In this document: positions 54,192-62,939 of the stretch, one piece after another
Layout: each line of letters begins with the position of its first letter
Position numbering within the stretch: position 1 is the stretch's first letter
Assembly (NCBI RefSeq): GCF_004777465.1
Contig: NZ_CP038462.1
Location: forward strand, 1,426,001 to 1,490,000
Source of the DNA: Nocardioides daphniae
Lineage (GTDB): Bacteria; Actinomycetota; Actinomycetes; Propionibacteriales; Nocardioidaceae
Reading direction: 5' to 3'
DNA length: 64,000 nucleotides
Translations under genes and position numbers: made by a program
The notes under the pieces: model-generated
What the model was told of the DNA's origin: nothing
Databases searched by the model: none
The model's input: only the letters and a program-made list of their open reading frames with translations

Positions 54192-55130
54192 GTGCGAGGA
54201 AAGTTGGGCCCGATCCTCTCGGGCATTGGTGGGTTCCTACTCGTTGCGGGAATCCTCCTGAACGTCTACGCGTACCCGAAGTTGGCCACGGCCCCGATGG
54301 ACCAGGACAGCACCTCCACGCTGGTCGGTCCTGATGCGACCGTCTTCGACATCGGGTCGCTGACCGAGATCAACACCGAGCTCACCACGACGGCCAAGAC
54401 CGTCGGTGACGTCGAGGACTCCGAGGAGGCCGGCGACAACATTCGCGTCTGGGTCAACTCGACCTCGACCAAGTCGGCTGACGGCGTGGTCCGTTCGCGC
54501 AGCATCGAGCGCGTGGCGTTCGACGGCTTCACGGGCGAGGCGGTCGACTGCTGCAACGCCTGGTCCGAGACCACCATGGGTCAGTCGGAGGAGACCAAGT
54601 TCGAGGGACAGGTCTTCAAGTTCCCGTTCCAGACCGAGAAGAAGACGTACAAGTGGTGGGACGGCACGCTGAAGCGCGCCATCGACGCCAAGTTCGAGCG
54701 CGAGGAGGAGCTGGACGGGATCAACACCTACGTCTTCGTCCAGACCATCGAGCCTGAGATCTGGACCCAGGCCCCGGCGCTGCCGCCGGAGAAGCTGGGC
54801 ATGAAGGGCAAGGAGCCGATCGTCGCCGACCGCACGTACGGCAACATCCGTACCTTCTGGGTCGAGCCGGAGACCGGCGTCGTCCTGAACCGCGTCGAGC
54901 AGCAGTCCGCCACCCTGCAGGTCGACGGTGAGGACAAGATCACCGTGACCGACGTGGAGACGGAGTTCACCAAGGAGACGGTGGCCAACAACGTCAAGGA
55001 GTACGGCGACAAGGCGAAGCAGCTCAAGCTGATCCGCTCGACCCTGCCGCTCGCCCTCGGCATCGGCGGCCTTCTGCTGATCCTGGTGGGCTTCCTGCTC
55101 CACCGCCGCGCCAAGGCCTCGGAGTACTGA
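54192..55130 (+). CDS. DUF3068 family membrane-anchored protein
   Basis: 312 residues. GTG 54192 is chosen: GGAGGGAG lies at about 54177 and the protein then begins VRGKLGPILSGIGGFLLVAG, directly entering helix 1. An extracytoplasmic domain of about 240 residues follows (TLVGPDATVFDIGSLTEI, VDCCNAWSETTMG, WDGTLKRAIDAKFEREEEL), then a second helix, LPLALGIGGLLLILVGFLL, and the tail HRRAKASEY. Helix-domain-helix architecture and sequence match DUF3068, an actinobacterial family of unproven function sometimes labelled PorA-like. A vicinal CC pair in the domain is notable. Confidence 0.87.
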   Translation: MRGKLGPILSGIGGFLLVAGILLNVYAYPKLATAPMDQDSTSTLVGPDATVFDIGSLTEINTELTTTAKTVGDVEDSEEAGDNIRVWVNSTSTKSADGVVRSRSIERVAFDGFTGEAVDCCNAWSETTMGQSEETKFEGQVFKFPFQTEKKTYKWWDGTLKRAIDAKFEREEELDGINTYVFVQTIEPEIWTQAPALPPEKLGMKGKEPIVADRTYGNIRTFWVEPETGVVLNRVEQQSATLQVDGEDKITVTDVETEFTKETVANNVKEYGDKAKQLKLIRSTLPLALGIGGLLLILVGFLLHRRAKASEY

Positions 55131-55165
55131 GCCTTCGGTCGGTGCACCACCGCTGAAGACGCACG

Positions 55166-55205
55166 CAAGAGCCCGGTCGGACCTGACGGTCCGGCCGGGC
55201 TCTTG
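55166..55205. terminator. Hairpin between convergent DUF3068 and methyltransferase genes
   Basis: Eighteen-bp stem (55166-55183 with 55188-55205, one T-G pair) and loop TGAC. It stands 35 nt after the DUF3068 stop and 32 nt from the stop of the opposing gene, so it can serve both. Confidence 0.85.
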
Positions 55206-55237
55206 TCCGTCCTCCGGTTGCTCGGGCGGTGGCCCGG

Positions 55238-56077
55238 TCAGGGCTCGAGGTCGGCGACGAAGAGTGCCGTGCCCGGGGTCAGCAGTCCTCGCGTACGTGA
55301 CCAACCGCCCCAGACGCGGTCGTGACCCTCGGGCCACTCCGGCTCGACGAGGTCGACGAGGCGGAAGCCGGTGGCGGCGAGCAGGCGGACCCAGTCGCCC
55401 AGGGTGCGGTGGTGCTCGACGTAGGTGACCACGCCGGTCTCGGGGTCGGTCTCCACGTACGGGGTGCGGTCCCAGTACGACTGGGAGGCGGTCAACCCCT
55501 CGGTCCCGGGGTCGTCGGGGAAGGACCAGCGGGTCGGGTGGGTGATGGAGAAGGCGAAGCGGCCACCCGGGCGCAGCACTCGTGCCGTCTCCGTGACCGC
55601 GGCGTCGAGGTCCGCGACGAACTGCAGCGCCCCGAACGAGGAGAAGACGACGTCGAACGACGAGTCGCGGAAGGGCAGCTGGGTGGCTGTCCCCAGCGCA
55701 GAGGGGACCCGCACGCCGGTCTCCGCGTCGATCCGTCGCGCGTGCTGCAGCTGGCGCAGTGACAGGTCGATCCCGATGCCGGTGCCGCCCTGCTGCGTCA
55801 CCCAGCGCGAGCACTGCCCCGCGCCGCTGCCCACCTCGAGCACGCGGCGTCCGCGGAGGTCGCCCAGGGCTCCCGCCTGCTGCTCGGTGAGTCCCTCGGG
55901 GCCCCAGACGAAGCCGATGTCGCCGAGGAACTCGCCGTGCGTGGCCTGGTACTCGTCGGCGTAGCGGTCCCACTCCGGGCCGTTGGCCCGGCGGGACTCG
56001 TCCTCGGTGACCGCCCTGCGGTCGACGGAGACGGACTGCGGCAGGTGTTCCCACTCGGGGGAGCGTGGCTCGGACAC
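55238..56077 (-). CDS. SAM-dependent methyltransferase (ubiE/Methyltransf_11 type)
   Basis: 279 residues from GTG 56077 (VSEPRSPEWEHLPQSVSVDR), the first start that is not preceded by low-complexity residues. The block ANGPEWDRYADEYQATHGEF is seen in many actinobacterial methyltransferases. Motif I is RRVLEVGSGAGQCSRWVTQQ, motif II GIGIDLSLRQLQHA, motif III FDVVFSSFGALQFVADLD, then VLRPGGRFAFSITHPTRWSF. The substrate is unknown. It is convergent with the DUF3068 gene and divergent from the phosphotransferase, so it may be outside the glycan pathway. Confidence 0.88.
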   Translation of the reverse strand: MSEPRSPEWEHLPQSVSVDRRAVTEDESRRANGPEWDRYADEYQATHGEFLGDIGFVWGPEGLTEQQAGALGDLRGRRVLEVGSGAGQCSRWVTQQGGTGIGIDLSLRQLQHARRIDAETGVRVPSALGTATQLPFRDSSFDVVFSSFGALQFVADLDAAVTETARVLRPGGRFAFSITHPTRWSFPDDPGTEGLTASQSYWDRTPYVETDPETGVVTYVEHHRTLGDWVRLLAATGFRLVDLVEPEWPEGHDRVWGGWSRTRGLLTPGTALFVADLEP

Positions 56078-56143
56078 GCCTCGGATGCTATCCGCGGCCC
56101 CGGCAGTGGCACGACGCGCCGGTCGAGGTGGCACGATGCGCCG

Positions 56144-57022
56144 GTGGAGATGGAGTGGGCGCCGCTGCCCGGCGGCTGGTCGGGGGAGAGCTTCCTGACC
56201 GGGATCGGCGAGGAGCGTTCGGTGGTGCGGATCTACGCGCGCCCCAGCGCCCGGGGCGTGTACGCGGCCCAGGTCGACGCCGCACTGATGCGACTGGTGC
56301 GTGGGCTGGTGCCGACACCCGAGGTGGTGGAGCTGCGCCCGGCGGCGGAGGGGTCACCCGCCCTGCTGGTGACCCGGTACGTCCCGGGTCCCCGCGCGGA
56401 CGACGTGGTCCGTGACGCCGGCCCGGACGTGCTCGCCGAGGTGGGCGGACGACTGGGGCGCCTGGCCGGCACGCTCGCCGGCGTCGCGACGCTCAAGGCG
56501 GGGGAGTTCGTCGACGAGGACCTGCGGATCGAGCCGTTCCCACAGGTGCGTCAGGACCTCCCCGCCCTCGTGGAGGACCGGCTCGACCGGTTGCGGGGGC
56601 TCGACGACGTCGCCCGGGAGTCGTTGCGCGACCTCGCGCACGACGCCCAGCAGCTGCTCGACGAGGTGGGGCGCACCGCACTCGTCCACGGCGACCTGAC
56701 CGCCAAGAACGTCGTGCTGGGTGCCGGTGGGGAGGTCGCCGCCCTGGTCGACTGGGAGCACGCGCACAGCGGCCATCCGCACGCCGACCTCGGCAGCCTG
56801 CTCCGCTTCGACCGCCACCCTGCGTGGGAGGAGGCGGTCCTGTCCGGGTGGAGCGCGGTCCGCGACGAGGACCCGGGCGTGGCCCGTGACCGGGCGCGCT
56901 GCGCCGACCTCCTCGCGCTCGTCGACCTGGCGGCCCGACCGGGTGGCAACCTGGTGGTCGACCTGGCGGAGGTCTTCCTGGCCGAGGTCGTACGCACGGG
57001 AGACGTGCACGCCCATCCCTGA
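56144..57022 (+). CDS. Phosphotransferase/aminoglycoside phosphotransferase (APH) family kinase-like protein
   Basis: 292 residues from GTG 56144 (ATG 56150 is an alternative; no clear RBS). The protein-kinase-like fold shows LPGGWSGESFLTGIGEERSV in the N-lobe and SPALLVTRYVPGPRADDVV at the hinge. The catalytic loop is ALVHGDLTAKNVVLG (HGDxxxxN) and the metal-binding motif is VALVDWEHAHSGHPHADLG. Members phosphorylate small molecules such as choline, homoserine, fructosamine or antibiotics; nothing here selects one. It lies 197 nt upstream of rpsA. Confidence 0.87.
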   Translation: MEMEWAPLPGGWSGESFLTGIGEERSVVRIYARPSARGVYAAQVDAALMRLVRGLVPTPEVVELRPAAEGSPALLVTRYVPGPRADDVVRDAGPDVLAEVGGRLGRLAGTLAGVATLKAGEFVDEDLRIEPFPQVRQDLPALVEDRLDRLRGLDDVARESLRDLAHDAQQLLDEVGRTALVHGDLTAKNVVLGAGGEVAALVDWEHAHSGHPHADLGSLLRFDRHPAWEEAVLSGWSAVRDEDPGVARDRARCADLLALVDLAARPGGNLVVDLAEVFLAEVVRTGDVHAHP

Positions 57023-57058
57023 GGAGCGCCTCGGGGGAGGAGGGTGCCGTCGCCCCGG

Positions 57059-57089
57059 TTGGACGCCCGGTGTGCACGCTGCGTAGGAT
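57059..57089 (+). promoter_or_regulatory. Putative rpsA promoter
   Basis: TTGGAC (57059-57064) and TAGGAT (57084-57089) are separated by 19 bp. The start would be near 57096, leaving a leader of about 125 nt before ATG 57220. It is the best -35/-10 pair in the 197-nt gap. Confidence 0.5.
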
Positions 57090-57219
57090 GGGTCATTGCG
57101 CCAGAGGTCTGCGACGAGCCCATACGGAGCGGTTCCTCGCTCATCGTGACAGGTCGCGGTGAACAACAGGTTCTCGGGCGCTCCGAACGACTCCATCCAT
57201 CCAAGGACAACTCTTCCTA

Positions 57220-58692
57220 ATGACGAGCACCAGCATTCCTCTTCCCGACTACGACGCCCCCCAGGTGGCGATCAACGACATCGGTTCCGAAGAGGACTTC
57301 CTCGCCGCGATCGACGCGACGATCAAGTACTTCAACGACGGCGACATCGTCGACGGCACCATCGTGAAGGTCGACCGTGACGAGGTGCTCCTCGACATCG
57401 GTTACAAGACCGAAGGTGTCATCCCCTCCCGCGAGCTCTCGATCAAGCACGACGTCGACCCGTCCGAGGTCGTCTCGATCGGTGACAAGGTTGAGGCCCT
57501 CGTCCTCCAGAAGGAGGACAAGGAAGGTCGTCTGATCCTGTCGAAGAAGCGCGCCCAGTACGAGCGCGCCTGGGGCACCATCGAGCAGGTCAAGGAAGAG
57601 GACGGCGTCGTCGAGGGCACCGTCATCGAGGTCGTCAAGGGTGGTCTCATCCTGGACATCGGCCTGCGCGGCTTCCTGCCCGCCTCGCTCGTGGAGATGC
57701 GTCGCGTCCGCGACCTGCAGCCCTACGTCGGCCAGACCCTCGAGGCCAAGATCATCGAGCTCGACAAGAACCGCAACAACGTGGTCCTGTCGCGCCGTGC
57801 CTGGCTCGAGCAGACCCAGTCCGAGGTTCGCCACGGCTTCCTGACCCAGCTCCAGAAGGGCCAGATCCGCAAGGGCGTCGTCTCCTCGATCGTCAACTTC
57901 GGTGCCTTCGTGGACCTGGGCGGCGTCGACGGTCTCGTCCACGTCTCCGAGCTCTCCTGGAAGCACATCGACCACCCGTCCGAGGTCGTCACCGTGGGTG
58001 ACGAGGTCACCGTCGAGGTCCTCGACGTCGACATGGACCGCGAGCGCGTCTCGCTGTCGCTCAAGGCCACCCAGGAAGACCCGTGGCAGCACTTCGCCCG
58101 CACCCACCAGATCGGCCAGATCGTTCCCGGTAAGGTCACCAAGCTGGTGCCCTTCGGTTCGTTCGTCCGCGTCGAGGAGGGCATCGAGGGCCTCGTGCAC
58201 ATCTCCGAGCTGGCCGAGCGCCACGTGGAGATCCCCGAGCAGGTCGTCCAGGTCAACGACGACGTCATGGTCAAGATCATCGACATCGACCTCGAGCGTC
58301 GCCGGATCTCGCTGTCCCTCAAGCAGGCCAACGAGACCTCCGCTGCCGCCGACGTCGACGAGTTCGACCCGACGCTCTACGGCATGGCCGCCACGTACGA
58401 CGACCAGGGCAACTACGTCTACCCCGAGGGCTTCGACCCCGAGACCGGCGAGTGGCTCGAGGGCTTCGACGAGCAGCGCGCGACCTGGGAGGAGCAGTAC
58501 GCCAAGGCGCACGCTCGCTGGGAGGCGCACGTCAAGCAGCAGGCCGAGGCCAAGCAGGCCGAGGCTGAGGCCGGCGAGGCCACCTCGTACAGCTCCGGCG
58601 GCGACGTCGAGGCTGCCGACGAGGTCGGTGGCTCGCTCGCGTCCGACGAGGCGCTGCAGGCCCTGCGCGAGAAGCTGACCGGCGGCAACTGA
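57220..58692 (+). CDS. rpsA: 30S ribosomal protein S1
   Basis: 490 residues with four S1 RNA-binding repeats: about 45-115 ([20 protein letters not shown]), 130-200 ([20 protein letters not shown]), 215-285 ([20 protein letters not shown]) and 300-372 ([20 protein letters not shown]). It is the short four-repeat actinobacterial form, with a C-terminal extension rich in Glu and Ala ([17 protein letters not shown]). It brings mRNAs to the 30S subunit. ATG 57220 has AAGGA about 17 nt upstream, a weak RBS for a highly expressed gene; the leader may carry autoregulatory structure. Confidence 0.97.
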   Translation: MTSTSIPLPDYDAPQVAINDIGSEEDFLAAIDATIKYFNDGDIVDGTIVKVDRDEVLLDIGYKTEGVIPSRELSIKHDVDPSEVVSIGDKVEALVLQKEDKEGRLILSKKRAQYERAWGTIEQVKEEDGVVEGTVIEVVKGGLILDIGLRGFLPASLVEMRRVRDLQPYVGQTLEAKIIELDKNRNNVVLSRRAWLEQTQSEVRHGFLTQLQKGQIRKGVVSSIVNFGAFVDLGGVDGLVHVSELSWKHIDHPSEVVTVGDEVTVEVLDVDMDRERVSLSLKATQEDPWQHFARTHQIGQIVPGKVTKLVPFGSFVRVEEGIEGLVHISELAERHVEIPEQVVQVNDDVMVKIIDIDLERRRISLSLKQANETSAAADVDEFDPTLYGMAATYDDQGNYVYPEGFDPETGEWLEGFDEQRATWEEQYAKAHARWEAHVKQQAEAKQAEAEAGEATSYSSGGDVEAADEVGGSLASDEALQALREKLTGGN

Positions 58693-58715
58693 GCCACAGC
58701 CTCACCGCACGACGA

Positions 58716-58749
58716 GACGGCCCGCCCGGAGTGATCCGGGCGGGCCGTC
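58716..58749 (+). terminator. Terminator after rpsA
   Basis: Fifteen-bp perfect G/C-rich stem (58716-58730 with 58735-58749), tetraloop GTGA, followed by CGCCATTTC. It starts 23 nt after the rpsA stop. Confidence 0.87.
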
Positions 58750-58817
58750 CGCCATTTCGCCTTGCTAGGGTCGCGCCCACCGGCGTCCAGTCGGGGACTC
58801 GAGCGGAGGAGCGCACT

Positions 58818-59420
58818 GTGGTGACCAGGGTCGGACTGACCGGTGGCGTGGCGTCGGGCAAGAGCACGGTCTCGGCGCGCCTGGCCGAGCTCGGTGCAGT
58901 CATCGTGGACGCCGACCTCCTGGCCCGCGAGGTCGTGGCCGTCGGCACCGACGGGCTCGCTGCCGTCGTGGAGGAGTTCGGCCCCGACGTCCTCGCCGAG
59001 GACGGCAGCCTCGACCGCCCGGCCGTGGGTGCCGTCGTCTTCGCCGACGAGACCAAGCGGCGGGCGCTGGAGGCGATCATCCACCCGCGGGTCCGTGCGG
59101 CCGGCGCGGCGCTGGAGGCCGCAGCCGCGCCCGACGCCGTCGTCGTGCACGACATTCCCCTGCTGGTCGAGACGGGGCAGGCTGGTTTCTTCGACTCCGT
59201 CGTCGTGGTCGACGTGCCGGTCGAGGAGCAGGTGCGTCGCATGGTCGAGCTGCGCGGGATGACCGAGGCGGACGCCCGGGCCAGGGTGGCCGCCCAGGCC
59301 ACCCGTCAGGACCGTCTCGCCGCTGCGGACTTCGTGATCGACAACACCGGCGACCTGGCGCAGCTGCGCGCCCGCGTCGACGAGGTCTACGACGCACTAC
59401 GGGCCCGCACCGACGCCTGA
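58818..59420 (+). CDS. coaE: Dephospho-CoA kinase
   Basis: Last step of coenzyme A synthesis, phosphorylating the 3' hydroxyl of dephospho-CoA. 200 residues. GTG 58818 follows GGAGGA with 7-nt spacing; GTG 58821 is the next codon. The P-loop is [15 protein letters not shown], the substrate Asp region [13 protein letters not shown], and the CoA-domain block [14 protein letters not shown], followed by [11 protein letters not shown]. There is no C-terminal GrpB domain, unlike mycobacterial CoaE. A -10-like TAGGGT lies at 58765. The stop codon sits inside the hairpin at 59399. Confidence 0.95.
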   Translation: MVTRVGLTGGVASGKSTVSARLAELGAVIVDADLLAREVVAVGTDGLAAVVEEFGPDVLAEDGSLDRPAVGAVVFADETKRRALEAIIHPRVRAAGAALEAAAAPDAVVVHDIPLLVETGQAGFFDSVVVVDVPVEEQVRRMVELRGMTEADARARVAAQATRQDRLAAADFVIDNTGDLAQLRARVDEVYDALRARTDA

Positions 59421-59441
59421 TCGGCGTCGACGCGGGCCCGT
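59399..59441. terminator. Bidirectional hairpin overlapping the coaE stop codon
   Basis: Arms 59399-59417 and 59423-59441 pair at 17 of 19 positions, with a two-base mismatch (A59409/C59431 and C59410/A59430). The coaE TGA (59418-59420) is in the 5-nt loop. It also lies 20 nt past the stop of the convergent sigma factor gene, so it can terminate both. Confidence 0.78.
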
Positions 59442-59460
59442 GTCAGCCCCCGGAGGAGGG

Positions 59461-60426
59461 TCAGGCGGCCAGGTCGGGGTCTCCCAACCGGCGCAGCTTC
59501 TGGAGCGCCTCGCGCTCGAGCTGGCGCACCCGCTCGGCGGAGATGCCGTGGCGGGCGCCGATGTCGGCCAGCTTGTGCTGGCGTCCGTCGGTGAGGCCGT
59601 AGCGGGCGCGGACGATGTCGGCCGAACGGTCGTCGAGCTGGCCCACGAGGGTGTCGAGCCGGGCACGGGACTCGACGTCCAGGACGTTGGCGTCCGGGCC
59701 GGGCGCGGTCTCCTGGGCCATCAGGTCGCCGAGCGAGGTGTCGCCGTCCTCGTCGAGCGGCGTGTCGAGCGAGACGTGGTCACGGCCCCACGCCATCAGG
59801 TCGAGGACACGCTCGGTGGTCATGCCGAGCTCGTTGGCGATCTCGACGGGCTCGGGGTCGCGGCCCAGCTGGCGCTCGAGGGTCCGGCGTGCGTTGCCCA
59901 CCTGGTTGAGCTCCTCGACGACGTGCACGGGCAGGCGTACGACGCGTGCCTGCTGCGCGATGCCGCGGGTGATCGCCTGACGCACCCACCAGGTCGCGTA
60001 GGTCGAGAACTTGTACCCCTTGGTGTAGTCGAACTTCTCGACCGCCCGGATCAGGCCGGTGTTGCCCTCCTGGATCAGGTCGAGCATCGGCATCTGGGCC
60101 CGGCCGTACTTGCGGGCGATCGAGACGACCAGGCGCAGGTTGGCGCTGATGAACGTGTCGACGGCGCGCTGGCCCTCCTCGGCCAGCCAACGGAGCTCCT
60201 CCTCGGTGGCCGACATCGGAGCGCCACCCTTGCGGCGGCCGATGCGGCCCGTGGCGAGGAGGTGCTCAGCCATCAGGCCGGCCTCGATCGTCTTGGAGAG
60301 CTCGACCTCGGTCGCGGCGTCCAGCAGGGGAGTGCGCGCGATCTCGTCCAGGTAGAGTCCGACCGAGTCGCGGCCTTCGATCTCCCGGTCGGCGCTGTGG
60401 GCGCGGGGTGCCGTGCGAGTTGCCAT
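59461..60426 (-). CDS. RNA polymerase sigma factor, group 2 (SigB/Hrd-like)
   Basis: 321 residues from ATG 60426 with RBS GGAGG. Region 1.2 is DSVGLYLDEIARTPLLDAAT. Region 2 has NLRLVVSIARKYGRAQMPML with DLIQEGNTGLIRAVEKFDY and the melting motif YKFSTYATWWVRQAITR. Region 3 is RLPVHVVEELNQVGNARRTL, and region 4.2 is HKLADIGARHGISAERVRQL. It lacks the long acidic region 1.1 of primary sigma factors, and its length is close to mycobacterial SigB, so group 2 is favoured. A GGAAT-N18-GTT element at 60476-60501 upstream resembles targets of stress ECF sigma factors. Confidence 0.9.
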   Translation of the reverse strand: MATRTAPRAHSADREIEGRDSVGLYLDEIARTPLLDAATEVELSKTIEAGLMAEHLLATGRIGRRKGGAPMSATEEELRWLAEEGQRAVDTFISANLRLVVSIARKYGRAQMPMLDLIQEGNTGLIRAVEKFDYTKGYKFSTYATWWVRQAITRGIAQQARVVRLPVHVVEELNQVGNARRTLERQLGRDPEPVEIANELGMTTERVLDLMAWGRDHVSLDTPLDEDGDTSLGDLMAQETAPGPDANVLDVESRARLDTLVGQLDDRSADIVRARYGLTDGRQHKLADIGARHGISAERVRQLEREALQKLRRLGDPDLAA

Positions 60427-60475
60427 CGTGTTGCCTCCTGCTCCGTGTCCGCTCGTGGCGGGTCACACCGTGGTC

Positions 60476-60501
60476 AACGGTCGGTGGAGCCGGATGATTC
60501 C
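60476..60501 (-). promoter_or_regulatory. ECF (SigR/SigH-type) promoter-like element upstream of the sigma factor gene
   Basis: On the minus strand GGAAT (60497-60501) and GTT (60476-60478) are separated by exactly 18 nt, the consensus spacing for thiol-stress ECF sigma factors. It lies 50 nt upstream of the sigma gene start. The rest of the gap (60502-60674) shows no other clear element. Confidence 0.5.
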
Positions 60502-60674
60502 CGCGCATCCTGCGTTCAACCCTGCGAATCCACCGAACGTGTCTCTCAGTGGGTTCGACGTCTGGGAGAGGCCCGAAGTTGCCGTCCGGGCCGACTCTCA
60601 GGGAGTTTTCAGCCCAGCCGGCACTCTCTCCGGCTTTCCTCAGGCTCGGCGTGGTCGCAGGCGGGCGGCACCCC

Positions 60675-62843
60675 TCAGGAGGAGGTGGCCAGCCCCATCC
60701 GGTCGAGGATCCAGGCGAGCGAGAAGGCACGGTCGTGCCACGCCTTGTAGCGCCCGGAGACGCCGCCGTGGCCCGCGCTCATCTCGGTGCGGAGCAGGAA
60801 GTCGCGCCGACCCACCGCGGTGGCCCGCAGCTTCGCGATCCACTTGGCCGGCTCGACGTACAGCACCCGGGTGTCGTTGAGCGACGTCTCCGCCAGGATC
60901 GGCGGGTAGTCGACCGCCGCGACGTTGTCGTAGGGGGCGTAGGAAGCCATCAGCGCGTAGACCTCGGGGTCGGCCTCCGGGTTGCCCCACTCCTCGTACT
61001 CGCCGATGGTCAGCGGCAGCGTGGCGTCGAGCATGGTGGTGAGGGAGTCGACGAAGGGCACGTTGGCCACCACCCCGCCGAAGAGCTCCGGCGCCTGGTT
61101 GACGACTGCGCCCATCAGCAGGCCACCGGCGCTGCCACCCTCGGCGACGAGGGTCTCGGGGGACGACCAGCCGGTCTCCACGAGGTGGCGGGCGACGTCG
61201 ACGAAGTCGTTGAAGGTGTTGGGCTTGTGCTCGAGCTTGCCCTGGTCGTACCAGCGACGCCCCATCTCGCCGCCGCCACGCACGTGGGCGATGGCGAAGG
61301 CGGCGCCGCGGTCGAGCAGCGAGAGCCGCGGCACGGAGAAGTAGGGGTCGATGGAGGCCTCGTACGCGCCGTAGCCGTAGAGCAGCGTCGGCAGCGGCTG
61401 GCCCGCCTCGCGTGCGCCCTTGCGGCAGACCAGCGAGACGGGGACCTGCTCACCGTCGCGGGCGGTGGCCCAGATCCGGTGCTCCTCGTAGTCCTCGACG
61501 TCGAACCCACCGAGCACGGGCGTACGCCGCAGCAGCGTCAGCTCGCGGGTGCGGACGTCGTAGTCGTACACCGAGGAGGGCACCGCCAGCGAGGTGTAGC
61601 CCAGGCGGACGGTCGGCTGGCCGAACTCCGGGTTGGAGCCGGACCCGATCGTGTAGACCCCCCGGTCGAACTCGACCAGGTGTCCCTCGCCCACGCCGTC
61701 GGCGTCGAGCGGCAGGATGCGCAGCTGGGTCAGCCCCTCGCTGCGCTGGTGCAGCACCAGGTGCGTGGCGAAGGCGTCGACGTCCTCGAGGCGCACGGAC
61801 GCGTCGTGCGGGACCAGCGGGGACCACTGGGCGGGCGTCGCCGGCGCGGGCGGTGACACGGCGAGCTCGAAGTCGGGGCCGCTGCCGTTGTGCAGGACCA
61901 GGAAGACCGGCGCCCCGGCGATCACAGCCGGCTCGAGGTGGTACTCCAGCCCGTCGGTGCGCGGGTGGAAGACGGTGAGCTCGGCCTCCGGGTCGGTGGT
62001 GTCGAGGATGGACCACTCGGTGGTGGTCTTGGATCCGGAGACGGTGAAGAGCCAGCGGTCGTCGCGACTGCGACCGACCGCGACCCAGTAGCGCGCGTCG
62101 GTCTCGTGGAGGACCAGCTCGTCGTCGGACTGGGCGGTGCCCAGCCGGTGGCGCCAGACCTTGTCGGAGCGCCAGGCGTCGTCGACGGTCGTGTAGAAGA
62201 ACGACTGGTTGTCGGGATGCCAGGTCACGCCGCCCAGAACGCCCTCGACGACGTCGTCGAGCAGCGAGCCGCCGGCGAGGCGCTTGACCCGCACCGTGTA
62301 GCGCTCGTCACCGGCGGTGTCGACGGCGTACGCGAGCAGGGCGTCGTCGAGCGAGAGGGCGGAGCCGCCGAGTGAGAAGAACTCGTGGCCCTCGGCGAGC
62401 TCGTTGAGGTCGAGGAGCACCTCCTCGCCGGGCAGGGCGGGCTCGTCCACGCGGGCCTCGGCGTCGGGGACCGGCGGTGTCCAGTCGTCGGGGTCGGTGA
62501 CCGGGACGCGGCAGCTGGCGCCGTACTCCTTGCCCTCGAAGGTGCGGCCGTAGAACCACCAGCCGCGGTTGCGGGTCGGGACGGAGAGGTCCGTCTCCTT
62601 GGTACGTGCCTTGGTCTCCTCGAAGAGGGTGGCCCGCAGGTCGGCCAGGTGGGCGGTGGCCTGCTCGGTCCAGGCGTTCTCCGCCTCGAGGTGTGCCAGC
62701 ACCTCGGGGGAGTCCTTCTCACGCAACCACTCGTAGTCGTCGGTGCGGGTGGTCCCGTGCAGCTCCCGGCTCACGGGACGACGCTCGGCCACCGGCGGCG
62801 CGGCGGGCGGTCGGGAGGACGAAGTGGGAGCGGAGTCAGGCAT
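60675..62843 (-). CDS. Prolyl oligopeptidase family serine peptidase (oligopeptidase B-like, S9A)
   Basis: 722 residues from ATG 62843. It begins with a Pro- and Ser-rich stretch, then DDYEWLREKDSPEVLAHLEA, the typical N-terminal helix. A seven-blade beta-propeller spans about 80-420. The catalytic alpha/beta-hydrolase domain has LLYGYGAYEASIDPYFS, AHVRGGGEMGRRWYDQGKLE (oxyanion and specificity loop), the nucleophile Ser in AEGGSAGGLLMGAV, Asp in SLNDTRVLYVEPAKW and His in EMSAGHGGVSGRY. It cleaves short peptides after basic residues or Pro; the sequence does not settle which. It is cytoplasmic, with no signal peptide. Confidence 0.95.
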   Translation of the reverse strand: MPDSAPTSSSRPPAAPPVAERRPVSRELHGTTRTDDYEWLREKDSPEVLAHLEAENAWTEQATAHLADLRATLFEETKARTKETDLSVPTRNRGWWFYGRTFEGKEYGASCRVPVTDPDDWTPPVPDAEARVDEPALPGEEVLLDLNELAEGHEFFSLGGSALSLDDALLAYAVDTAGDERYTVRVKRLAGGSLLDDVVEGVLGGVTWHPDNQSFFYTTVDDAWRSDKVWRHRLGTAQSDDELVLHETDARYWVAVGRSRDDRWLFTVSGSKTTTEWSILDTTDPEAELTVFHPRTDGLEYHLEPAVIAGAPVFLVLHNGSGPDFELAVSPPAPATPAQWSPLVPHDASVRLEDVDAFATHLVLHQRSEGLTQLRILPLDADGVGEGHLVEFDRGVYTIGSGSNPEFGQPTVRLGYTSLAVPSSVYDYDVRTRELTLLRRTPVLGGFDVEDYEEHRIWATARDGEQVPVSLVCRKGAREAGQPLPTLLYGYGAYEASIDPYFSVPRLSLLDRGAAFAIAHVRGGGEMGRRWYDQGKLEHKPNTFNDFVDVARHLVETGWSSPETLVAEGGSAGGLLMGAVVNQAPELFGGVVANVPFVDSLTTMLDATLPLTIGEYEEWGNPEADPEVYALMASYAPYDNVAAVDYPPILAETSLNDTRVLYVEPAKWIAKLRATAVGRRDFLLRTEMSAGHGGVSGRYKAWHDRAFSLAWILDRMGLATSS

Positions 62844-62939
62844 GGCGCACAGCGTACGGGGCAACGACGACAGCACCGTCGACGCGACTCGCCCTCCCGA
62901 CCGTGCGCCGAGTCGCGGAGCAGGCGTCAGAATGGGCCC

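Noticed and set aside
39507..55130. Reading the envelope region as an NRPS or antibiotic cluster because of the HHxxxDG protein
   Set aside because: There are no adenylation, carrier or thioesterase domains, and the neighbours are glycan-type transferases. A stand-alone acyltransferase fits better.
54237..56054. 605-codon minus-strand frame covering DUF3068 and the methyltransferase
   Set aside because: It crosses the terminator hairpin at 55166 and two genes in other frames, and lacks any domain.
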